A DNA stretch of 13,019 nt from Nitrococcus sp. (lineage in GTDB: Bacteria > Pseudomonadota > Gammaproteobacteria > Nitrococcales > Nitrococcaceae). A program made the position numbers and the translations under genes. Every line of letters starts with the position of its first letter. Position 1 is the first letter of the stretch. Where the stretch lies: assembly GCA_030452365.1 (NCBI GenBank), contig JAKDMK010000028.1, positions 1 through 13,019 of the forward strand, written 5' to 3'. Below, piece by piece: positions 6,306 through 13,019 of the stretch. A model generated the notes under the pieces. That model made no database searches, was not told where the DNA came from, and saw nothing but the letters and a program-made list of their open reading frames with translations.

Positions 6306-7076
6306 TCAGCGTTTGCGCCGGCGCCGCCGTTGCACCACGGTCAGCGCCGGACCGGAGCCCATATAGGCGAGCGCCACTAGAAACAGCACCAGAGGTGGGT
6401 GTACCGAAGTTACCGCGAGCACGAGGACCAGCAATACCATGGCGATAAACCGAACGCGATAGCGAAAATCAATCTCTTTGAAGCTGTAATATCGCACATT
6501 ACTCACCATCAGGATCCCAGCCAACACGGTAAGCACTAGAGCCGCGATACCAATAACGACACCATCCGCGCCCAGCCGGTTACCCGCCCAGACCATGCCT
6601 GCGACCACAGCCGCGGCTGACGGACTCGGAAGCCCCTGGAAATAGCGCTTGTCGGCGACGCCGAACTGGGTGTTGAATCGCGCCAGACGCAATCCGGCGC
6701 AGGCGGCATAAATGAACGCGCCCAACCATCCGAGCTTGCCCCAAAGAGAGCCCAAGGATGCGAGATCGGCCAGCGCCCACTGGTACATCACTAGCGCGGG
6801 CGCCACCCCGAAGGAGACCATATCGGCAATGCTATCGTATTGCACCCCGAAGTCACTTTGGCTATTGGTCAGCCGCGCCACGCGGCCATCGAGCCCATCC
6901 ATCACCATTGCGATCAGCACAGCGATAGCCGCACTCTGAAACTCATTGTTCATCGCTGCCACTATCGCGTAAAAGCCGAAAAACAAGGCGGTGGTGGTCA
7001 GAAGATTGGGCAGCAGATAGATTCCCCGGCGTTGCCGGATGCCCCGATCATTACGGGTGTCGTTGGGTTCAGTCAT
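6306..7076 (-). CDS. pssA: CDP-diacylglycerol--serine O-phosphatidyltransferase
   Basis: 256 residues from the ATG at 7076; the open frame runs further upstream but that part has no family character. The enzyme makes phosphatidylserine from CDP-diacylglycerol and serine in the inner membrane, the precursor of phosphatidylethanolamine. The CDP-alcohol phosphatidyltransferase signature is exact: D60 xx D63 G64 xx A67 R68, eight residues, G77 xxx D81 xxx D85. Several hydrophobic segments follow, including about 150-178 and 205-245, and the protein ends in a basic tail RRRRRKR. It is the membrane-spanning type II enzyme, unlike the soluble E. coli PssA. Its place between ilvC and leuA is a recurring arrangement in gammaproteobacteria, as far as I recall. 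No phosphatidylserine decarboxylase gene is present here. No strong ribosome site is visible. Confidence 0.93.
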   Translation of the reverse strand: MTEPNDTRNDRGIRQRRGIYLLPNLLTTTALFFGFYAIVAAMNNEFQSAAIAVLIAMVMDGLDGRVARLTNSQSDFGVQYDSIADMVSFGVAPALVMYQWALADLASLGSLWGKLGWLGAFIYAACAGLRLARFNTQFGVADKRYFQGLPSPSAAAVVAGMVWAGNRLGADGVVIGIAALVLTVLAGILMVSNVRYYSFKEIDFRYRVRFIAMVLLVLVLAVTSVHPPLVLFLVALAYMGSGPALTVVQRRRRRKR

Positions 7077-7236
7077 GGGGCTGGTAGGGATCTGGCATCG
7101 GTACGGTACCGCCGTAAAGTTGCACAGGCAGGATCGCGAGGCGAAGCAATTTAGGCCGCTGGTGCCGATTGCGCACGGCAACACCGCGGCCACTCGCCAG
7201 TCACATATTTGATGCGCAGCACCCGCTGCAGAGGAA

Positions 7237-8297
<1,061 letters not shown>

Positions 8298-8368
8298 GTT
8301 CTCTTCTCGCGCCTTGCCTGGCCGGTTTTTGGACGGCAACGCGACGCCGTGGTAAAAGCCAACAGGCC

Positions 8369-8863
8369 CTAGAGGCGCATTTGCTTATCACCACGCGCGA
8401 TTCCGATCACACCGGAGCGCACGACCTCGAGCGGCGTGCGCTTTTCGATCACCTCGAGGAAGGCGTCCAGCTTGCTGCTGGTACCGGTTAGCTCGATCGT
8501 GTAGGTCTTGCCGGTGACATCGAGCACGCGGCCGCGGAAGATATCCGCCAAGCGCTTGAACTCTTCTCGAGCCTCCGCGGTGACGGCCTGCATCTTCACC
8601 AACATGATCTCCCGTTCGATATGGGCCGCTTCAGTGATATCCAGTACTTTGACCACGTCCAGCAGCTTGTTCAGCTGCTTGATGATCTGCTCGATAATGC
8701 GGTCGTCACCGACGGTAACCAAGGTCATGCGCGAGAGCGTCGGGTCATCCGTCGGCGCAACCGTGAGGCACTCGATATTGTAACCGCGAGCAGTGAACAG
8801 GCCAGCGATCCGCGACAGAGCGCCGAACTCGTTCTCCACAAGAATGGAGATGATATGCCGCAT
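8369..8863 (-). CDS. ilvH: Acetolactate synthase small (regulatory) subunit
   Basis: 164 residues from the ATG at 8863 (MRHIISILVENEFGALSRIA), the usual length and start for IlvH/IlvN type III regulatory subunits. The N-terminal ACT domain (about 3-75) includes ENEFGALSRIAGLF and RGYNIECLTVAPT, the region that binds valine at the subunit interface. The C-terminal domain (about 80-160) has REIMLVKMQA, FRGRVLDVTG and EVVRSGVIGIARGD. It raises the activity of the catalytic subunit and confers feedback inhibition. It is the first gene of the ilvH-ilvC-pssA-leuA unit with its own promoter about 100 bases upstream. The catalytic subunit gene, normally immediately upstream, is absent: the next gene is divergent. 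AGAGG lies only about three bases before the ATG. Confidence 0.95.
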   Translation of the reverse strand: MRHIISILVENEFGALSRIAGLFTARGYNIECLTVAPTDDPTLSRMTLVTVGDDRIIEQIIKQLNKLLDVVKVLDITEAAHIEREIMLVKMQAVTAEAREEFKRLADIFRGRVLDVTGKTYTIELTGTSSKLDAFLEVIEKRTPLEVVRSGVIGIARGDKQMRL

Positions 8864-8965
8864 GGCCTCTACCCAGATTGCGCGCCCGGTACTGGCTCGA
8901 GGCCCCGAGTCTACGCGGAAATGCTCGAATTCGTCCGCGAGATAAGTTTGACTGGTAAAACGATA

Positions 8966-8994
8966 ATTATATTGAGCGCGGGTGAGCTCATCAA
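8966..8994 (-). promoter_or_regulatory. Sigma-70-type promoter of the ilvH-ilvC-pssA-leuA unit
   Basis: On the minus strand TTGATG (8994-8989) and a perfect TATAAT (8971-8966) are separated by exactly 17 bases. Transcription would begin near 8959, giving a leader of about 95 bases before the ilvH ATG at 8863. The stretch is locally A+T-rich inside GC-rich DNA, as promoters often are. No leader peptide rich in Ile, Val or Leu codons is visible in the leader, so classical attenuation is not supported. Confidence 0.65.
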
Positions 8995-9040
8995 GCGCCG
9001 CAGCGGGATTGGAGCAAGCCGCCGTTTTGTCCTGCCTTGT

Positions 9041-9066
9041 ACGTGAACCCGTTCGCAACGTGAACC
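9041..9066. repeat. Direct repeat between the divergent ilvH and DUF4124 genes
   Basis: ACGTGAACC occurs at 9041-9049 and again at 9058-9066, a 17-base period. The segment between and across them holds GAAC-CC-GTTC (9045-9054), a short inverted repeat. It lies about 50 bases upstream of the ilvH -35 and 56 bases before the DUF4124 ATG, so it could be a regulator site for either side. No regulator can be named. Confidence 0.3.
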
Positions 9067-9121
9067 GGTGCGCCTGCCACATACTCCTACGCACCACTCT
9101 GCGCTATGAGGAGTAGCCCGC

Positions 9122-9595
9122 ATGCAGCGGATCGCGTGGATTACGGTTTTGCTGGCAGCACTTACCGCTACGGCCACCGCGGCAACCCGAGTTTATCAAT
9201 GGAGCGATCGCCAGGGACAGGTCCACTACGGCGAGCTACCGCCGGTAGGCCACTCTGCGCAAACGATCGATGTCCAAACGCCAACCGGGCATCCGCGACC
9301 GTCGCCGAACCAGCCGGCAGGCCGGCCGGATGCATCGGTGCACTCCAGTGGCCAGGAGGCTGCCAGCAAGCCGGGCGAGAGCGATCAGCATGCTCAGACG
9401 GTTGCCCAGGATCCGCAGCGGCTGCGCGAACAATGCCAAGCCGCACGGCACAACCTGCAATTCCTCCAGGCCGGTGGCAGCAACCGCCGGTTCCGCGATT
9501 CTACCGGCAATGTCGTGCGCTATACCGAGGAGCAGCGGCAGGCGAAGATCGCCGCCGCCGAGGGCTACATCGAGCAGCATTGCCCGGCGCAGTAG
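9122..9595 (+). CDS. DUF4124 domain-containing exported protein
   Basis: 157 residues. The first 20 or so (MQRIAWITVLLAALTATATA) form a signal peptide with a likely cut near Ala20-Ala21, so it should be periplasmic. The DUF4124 domain follows directly: ATRVYQWSDRQGQVHYGELP (21-40), the typical Y-W-D-x-x-G-x-x-x-Y pattern. A low-complexity Pro/Ser/Gly/Gln linker spans about 45-90. The C-terminal part (about 95-157) is charged and helical, with two cysteines (about 104 and 154). The ATG is preceded by GAGGAG at a good distance (8 bases), so the start is firm. It is divergent from ilvH and lies 148 bases before proS. The biochemical function of the family is unknown to me. Confidence 0.88.
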   Translation: MQRIAWITVLLAALTATATAATRVYQWSDRQGQVHYGELPPVGHSAQTIDVQTPTGHPRPSPNQPAGRPDASVHSSGQEAASKPGESDQHAQTVAQDPQRLREQCQAARHNLQFLQAGGSNRRFRDSTGNVVRYTEEQRQAKIAAAEGYIEQHCPAQ

Positions 9596-9604
9596 GTTTC
9601 TGGG

Positions 9605-9660
9605 GCCCGTTGACGTCCATCAGGGCGCCGCGTTGCTGGGTGGGAGCCATGTTAACGGGC
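9605..9660 (+). promoter_or_regulatory. Inverted repeat in the leader region of proS
   Basis: GCCCGTTGAC (9605-9614) and GTTAACGGGC (9651-9660) pair at 9 of 10 positions (the tenth would be a G-T pair in RNA), with 36 bases between. It begins 10 bases after the DUF4124 stop and ends 84 bases before the proS ATG. It may end the DUF4124 transcript, although no T-run follows, or form a structured proS leader. No T-box specifier features were recognised. Confidence 0.35.
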
Positions 9661-9743
9661 AAATTAGTACTGTCGATTCCCGATACGTCATGGGATACCC
9701 TTGCGCAATCCCAGGCAGTGGCGTTGACAGACGAGTAATAGCT

Positions 9744-11468
9744 ATGCGAGCAACCCGGTTTCCCCTGTCCACCTCGCGCGAGATTCCAGCCGATGCCGAG
9801 ATCATCAGTCATCAGCTGATGCTTCGTGCCGGCCTCATCGCCCGGCTAGGTGCCGGGCTTTACACCTGGCTGCCGCTTGGGCTGCGGGTACTGCGGAACG
9901 TCGAGCGGGTGGTGCGCGAGGAGATGGATCGCAGCGGCGCGCTGGAAGTTCTGATGCCCGCAATACAGCCCGCCGAGCTTTGGCAGGAATCGCGCCGCTG
10001 GGAACAGTATGGGCCGGAGCTGCTGCGCATCAAGGATCGGCAGGCGCGCGAGTTCTGCTTCGGCCCTACCCACGAAGAGGTCATTACCGACCTGGTCCGA
10101 CGCGAGATTCATAGCTACCGCCAGCTGCCGGTGACTTACTATCAGATCCAGACCAAGTTTCGCGACGAGATTCGCCCCCGCTTCGGCGTGATGCGCGCGC
10201 GCGAATTCCTGATGAAGGACGCCTATTCGTTCCACCTAGATCAAACCTCGCTGGATGCCACCTATGAGGCCATGCGCGAGGCCTACAGCAGCATCTTCCG
10301 GCGGCTGCAGCTCGATTTCCGCGCCGTGCGGGCAGATTCCGGGGCGATTGGGGGCAGCGTCTCGGAGGAGTACCACGTCCTCGCCGACTCCGGCGAGGAT
10401 GCGATCGCCGCGTGCGAGCGCTGCGACTATGCCGCCAATATCGAGCTCGCGCGATCGCGCCCTGCCATGCCCCGCGATGAACCGCCGCGAGTGGCGCGGG
10501 AGCAGGCCACACCAGGCATCCAAACGGTAATCGAGCAGGCGCAGCTCCTGGGCTTGGCCCTGGATCAGATCGTCAAGAGCATCGTAGTGCTTGCCGACGG
10601 CAAACCGGCCGTGTTCTTCCTCGCCGGCGACGACGAGCTCAATCTAAGCAAGGCTCGATTGGCGCTCGGCGCCTTCGAGGTACGCTTGGCCGAGCCGGAG
10701 GAAGCGCATGCCGCGACCGGCGTGCCACGGGGCTTTATCGGGCCGAGGGGCCTGCCCGAGGGATTGTTGCTGCGAGTCGATGAGCGCGCAGCGGCCATTG
10801 CTAACTTCTCAAGCGGCAGCAATCGTCAGGACTGGCACTGGATCGATCTCAACTGGGGGCGAGATGTCGCACTACCCGAACGGGTCGACGTGCGCACCGT
10901 GCGCCCCGGCGAGGGTTGTCCGAGCTGTGAGGGCAGCCTGCAGATCAGACGCGGCATCGAAGTGGGTCATATTTTTCAGCTCGGCACCAAATACAGCGAG
11001 TCCATGAGCGCCGCGGTCCTGGATGAGAACGGCAACAGTGTGCCCCTGATCATGGGCTGCTACGGAATCGGCGTCTCTCGCGTGGTGGCGGCGGCCATCG
11101 AGCAAAATCACGATGAACGGGGGATTATCTGGCCGGCGCCGTTGGCACCCTTCCAAGTCGCCATCGTCTCGATCAACGCGCACCGTGTCGAGGCCGTTCA
11201 AAGCGAGGCCAAACGCCTGCATGAGGCGCTTAGCGCCGCGGGTCTGGAACCGCTGTGGGACGATCGCGAGGCCCGCCCTGGTGTCAAGTTCGCGGACATG
11301 GAGTTGATCGGCATACCGCATCGCATCGTGGTCAGCGAGCGCGGGCTCGCGGGCGGCACGGTGGAATATCGTGGCCGCACCGAGCCCAGCAGCCGCGATC
11401 TTCCGCGCGAGCGCGTGGTCGAGCTCCTGTGCGACCTGCGCCGGGAGAGCGAAGCGCGCCCCGGATGA
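9744..11468 (+). CDS. proS: Prolyl-tRNA synthetase (bacterial type)
   Basis: 574 residues from the ATG at 9744, close to the E. coli enzyme (572). The frame is open for a long way upstream, but MRATRFPLSTSREIPADAEI is the family N-terminus. It charges tRNA-Pro with proline. Class II motifs: motif 1 around RVLRNVERVVREEMDRSGAL (48-67), GPTHEEV (107-113), motif 2 FRDEIRPRFGVMRAREF (139-155) and motif 3 GIGVSRVVAAAIEQ (about 441-454). Between motifs 2 and 3 lies the long insertion domain (about 225-400, including VFFLAGDDELNLSKARLALG) that hydrolyses Ala-tRNA-Pro, so this is the editing, bacterial-type ProS. The anticodon-binding domain fills about 470-574 (PFQVAIVSINAH, LWDDREARPGVKFADMELIG). 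Only a weak ribosome site (ACGAG) precedes the ATG. Its stop overlaps the next gene. Confidence 0.97.
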   Translation: MRATRFPLSTSREIPADAEIISHQLMLRAGLIARLGAGLYTWLPLGLRVLRNVERVVREEMDRSGALEVLMPAIQPAELWQESRRWEQYGPELLRIKDRQAREFCFGPTHEEVITDLVRREIHSYRQLPVTYYQIQTKFRDEIRPRFGVMRAREFLMKDAYSFHLDQTSLDATYEAMREAYSSIFRRLQLDFRAVRADSGAIGGSVSEEYHVLADSGEDAIAACERCDYAANIELARSRPAMPRDEPPRVAREQATPGIQTVIEQAQLLGLALDQIVKSIVVLADGKPAVFFLAGDDELNLSKARLALGAFEVRLAEPEEAHAATGVPRGFIGPRGLPEGLLLRVDERAAAIANFSSGSNRQDWHWIDLNWGRDVALPERVDVRTVRPGEGCPSCEGSLQIRRGIEVGHIFQLGTKYSESMSAAVLDENGNSVPLIMGCYGIGVSRVVAAAIEQNHDERGIIWPAPLAPFQVAIVSINAHRVEAVQSEAKRLHEALSAAGLEPLWDDREARPGVKFADMELIGIPHRIVVSERGLAGGTVEYRGRTEPSSRDLPRERVVELLCDLRRESEARPG

Positions 11469-12052
11469 GTCGATCGAATCTATTGCGCTCCCTCGCCGGC
11501 GCGCTTCTGGCACTGAGCCTGGTTGCCGGCGAGTGCCCCGGCGCGCGGGCCGCTCCCCCCGATCCCCAGCTGCGCGACGCCCTCAAGCGTGCCATCGAAC
11601 ACGCCGATAGCTTTGCCAGCCAGTTCGCCGCCGAGGTCTGGCTCATGGACATGTCGAGCCGGCTGCGTGATCGCATTCCCGATCCAGACGAACGCCTGCG
11701 CTTGCTGCGACTGGTGCATGCAGAAGCCAAACGCGCCGGGCTCAAGCCGGAATGGGTGCTCGCCCTGATCGATGTCGAAAGCGATTTCAACCGCTTCGCC
11801 ATCTCCTCTTCCGGCGCGCGCGGACTGATGCAGATCATGCCGTTCTGGCTGGAAGAAATTGGTCATCCTAATGACAACCTCTTCCATATCGATACCAATC
11901 TGCGTCTGGGATGCACAATCCTGCGTTACTACCTGGATCTGGAGCACGGCGACCTCGCCCGGGCACTCGCGCGTTACAACGGCAGCCTGGGCAGCAACCG
12001 TTATCCCGCCCTGGTCTTCGAGGCGCTAGAGGAGCACTGGTTCTCGCAATAG
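11465..12052 (+). CDS. Small lytic transglycosylase, SLT domain
   Basis: 195 residues. The start ATG overlaps the proS stop as ATGA, implying translational coupling. Residues 1-29 look like a signal peptide (LLRSLAGALLALSLVAG, likely cut after ARA), so it acts in the periplasm on peptidoglycan. The transglycosylase SLT domain (about 90-185) has LALIDVESDFNRFAISSSGA with the catalytic Glu105, GARGLMQIMP (117-126), the NDNLFHIDTNLRLGCTILRY region, and ALARYNGS (167-174). These enzymes cleave the MurNAc-GlcNAc bond with formation of 1,6-anhydroMurNAc. It is a single-domain protein, shorter than Slt70 or MltC. Being co-transcribed with proS is a location only; no functional link is implied. Confidence 0.93.
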   Translation: MSRSNLLRSLAGALLALSLVAGECPGARAAPPDPQLRDALKRAIEHADSFASQFAAEVWLMDMSSRLRDRIPDPDERLRLLRLVHAEAKRAGLKPEWVLALIDVESDFNRFAISSSGARGLMQIMPFWLEEIGHPNDNLFHIDTNLRLGCTILRYYLDLEHGDLARALARYNGSLGSNRYPALVFEALEEHWFSQ

Positions 12053-12082
12053 CCAGAGCGGCGATACGTTACCAGACTGTAT

Positions 12083-12191
12083 GAGCGGGTCCGGCATGGC
12101 CAGACAAGACACGCCGTGAATACGTCCCTGTAGGCTCGAAGGCCGCCGTCCAGGCGGCCTACGGTCTTGTCTGGCCATGCCGGACCCACTC
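12083..12191. repeat. REP-like palindromic element with 24-base perfect arms
   Basis: The arm from 12087 to 12110 (starting GGGTCCGGCATGGCC) is exactly repeated in inverse from 12164 to 12187. With one mismatch the match extends to GAG/CTC at 12083-12085 and 12189-12191. The 53-base interior contains ACGCCGTGAATACGTCC, then GTAGGCTCGAAGG, and its own hairpin GGCCGCC-GTCCA-GGCGGCC (12141-12159). GACACGCCGTG (12108-12118) recurs at 13009-13019. The element sits between the convergent transglycosylase and trmH genes, where it could fold on both transcripts as a bidirectional terminator or RNA-stabilising structure. It encodes nothing. The interior resembles a dispersed gammaproteobacterial repeat I recall, which was not verified. 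Confidence 0.75.
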
Positions 12192-12264
12192 CACGCATCG
12201 ACTCTCGATTTATAGATAAGAGGATTAGGCAACATCCGAGCCAGGCAGCACCCCGCGCGGGCCG

Positions 12265-12930
12265 CTATTGGCCGCTGGCGGGCGGCCTCGCCAGGTGCCC
12301 TGCCTCGTCGAGCTCCGGATAGGGTTGCCCCCGCTCGCGGCAGTGACTTGCGATGCGGGGCTGCAGCCATTCGAACAACATCCGGCGTCGTGTCTCCGCA
12401 TCGAGCCGCGGGCGGTCGTACATACCCTGGGCCAGCCGCTGGCGTTGTGCCTCATACAAGATGACGGCCGCTGCCACCGACACGTTCACCGAAGCACCGA
12501 GGCCCAGCATCGGAATGGCTATGAGCTCATCGGCGAGCCGAACGCCATCCTCGCTCACCCCCCAGAGTTCGGCGCCCATGAGCACGGCGCAGGGCAACGT
12601 GTAATCCACATGTCGATAATCGACGGCGTTTTGCCCAAGGTGGGCGGCGTACACGCGCAGGCCTTCGGTGCGCAGCGCCCCAACGGCGCTTCGCACATCC
12701 GAGTGAGCGACGAGATTCACCCATTTGCCAACACCGGCGGAGCAATGCCGATGCACTGCCGGAGTGCCGTGTGGCCAGACGGTGTGGGCCTGAAGCACAC
12801 CGACCGCATCACAGGTTCTGAGTATGGCAGCGAGGTTGTGCGGCTTGTTGACCTGATCCAGCAGCACCCTCAGGTCGGGTTGGCGCCGTGCCAGCACCGC
12901 TCGCATGCGCGCGACTCGTTTTGCTGTCAT
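12265..12930 (-). CDS. trmH: tRNA (guanosine(18)-2'-O)-methyltransferase TrmH
   Basis: 221 residues, close to E. coli TrmH (229). It is a SPOUT-fold enzyme that 2'-O-methylates G18 in the tRNA D-loop using S-adenosylmethionine. Visible motifs: ARRQPDLRVLLDQVNKPHN (14-32) leading into LAAILRTCDAVG (33-44), which holds the catalytic Arg38; LMGAELWGVSED (117-128), keeping the GxExxG pattern although E. coli has GQEKTG; and IPMLGLGASVNVSVAAAVIL (139-158) followed by YEAQRQR, the knotted S-adenosylmethionine site. The C-terminal extension (about 170-221), typical of TrmH rather than TrmL or RlmB, supports the specific name. The start at MTAKRVARM matches the family although the ribosome site is weak. 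The gene converges on the lytic transglycosylase gene across the palindromic element. Confidence 0.92.
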   Translation of the reverse strand: MTAKRVARMRAVLARRQPDLRVLLDQVNKPHNLAAILRTCDAVGVLQAHTVWPHGTPAVHRHCSAGVGKWVNLVAHSDVRSAVGALRTEGLRVYAAHLGQNAVDYRHVDYTLPCAVLMGAELWGVSEDGVRLADELIAIPMLGLGASVNVSVAAAVILYEAQRQRLAQGMYDRPRLDAETRRRMLFEWLQPRIASHCRERGQPYPELDEAGHLARPPASGQ

Positions 12931-13000
12931 CTGCGGTCGCCGAACCAGGCCCTTGCCCTGCTACGGTCAGTGTGCGGTGCTGGTGCCTGGGGCATTGTGC

Positions 13001-13019
13001 TCTGGCGGGACACGCCGTG
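13001..13019. repeat. Partial second copy of the palindromic repeat family, cut by the window end
   Basis: TCTGGCGGGACACGCCGTG ends the window. Its last 11 bases, GACACGCCGTG, are identical to 12108-12118 inside the palindromic element. The flank before them differs, so this looks like the start of a different member of the same repeat family upstream of trmH. The rest lies outside the window. Confidence 0.45.

Noticed and set aside
8864..8959. Possible attenuator leader peptide before ilvH
   Set aside because: No short reading frame with runs of Ile, Val or Leu codons and no terminator/antiterminator pair could be seen in the leader.
8864..9097. N-terminal extension of ilvH by 78 codons
   Set aside because: IlvH family proteins start at MRHIISILVENE, and the extension overlaps the predicted promoter. 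It does not resemble the C-terminus of the large subunit either.
9270..9743. N-terminal extension of the proS frame by 158 codons
   Set aside because: The extension overlaps the DUF4124 gene in another frame, has Arg/Ser-rich shadow composition, and the family N-terminus starts at 9744.

Overview
The window reads as a chromosomal segment of a moderately GC-rich gammaproteobacterium. The housekeeping proteins (LeuA, PssA, IlvC, IlvH, ProS, a DUF4124 protein, a small lytic transglycosylase, TrmH) resemble those of Chromatiales/Ectothiorhodospiraceae-type bacteria. That placement rests on recalled family resemblance, not on a search.

Layout. (1) 10-1795, minus strand: a two-gene unit, a polytopic membrane protein (possibly a distant UbiA relative) followed by a polyprenyl-synthase-family enzyme. 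It is visibly more A+T-rich than the rest. (2) 1951-3190, plus strand: an HDOD signalling protein whose C-terminal GGDEF domain has lost its core through an internal deletion that also shifts the frame. (3) About 3250-4658: a decayed stretch. It holds a remnant of a TPR/GT9-like glycosyltransferase, an apparently intact MazF/PemK-type toxin with a ribbon-helix-helix antitoxin, and a broken beta-helix surface-protein gene that abuts the leuA stop. (4) 4659-8863, minus strand: ilvH-ilvC-pssA-leuA, branched-chain amino acid synthesis plus phosphatidylserine synthase, read from a good sigma-70-type promoter at 8966-8994. No acetolactate synthase large-subunit gene precedes ilvH. (5) 9122-12052, plus strand and divergent: a DUF4124 protein, proS, and a lytic transglycosylase overlapping proS by four bases. 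(6) 12083-12191: a REP-like palindromic element with 24-base perfect arms. A sequence shared with its interior recurs at the very end of the window. (7) 12265-12930, minus strand: trmH.

How the genes work together. IlvH is the regulatory subunit for acetolactate formation, IlvC reduces and isomerises acetolactate, and LeuA commits 2-oxoisovalerate to leucine, so three pathway proteins are co-transcribed with a phospholipid head-group enzyme. The left end pairs an allylic-diphosphate synthase with a membrane protein of unknown role; this is the most plausible site of uncharacterised isoprenoid chemistry here. I see no CRISPR array, tRNA, rRNA or intact transposase. No gene-free stretch exceeds 300 bases once the remnants are counted.
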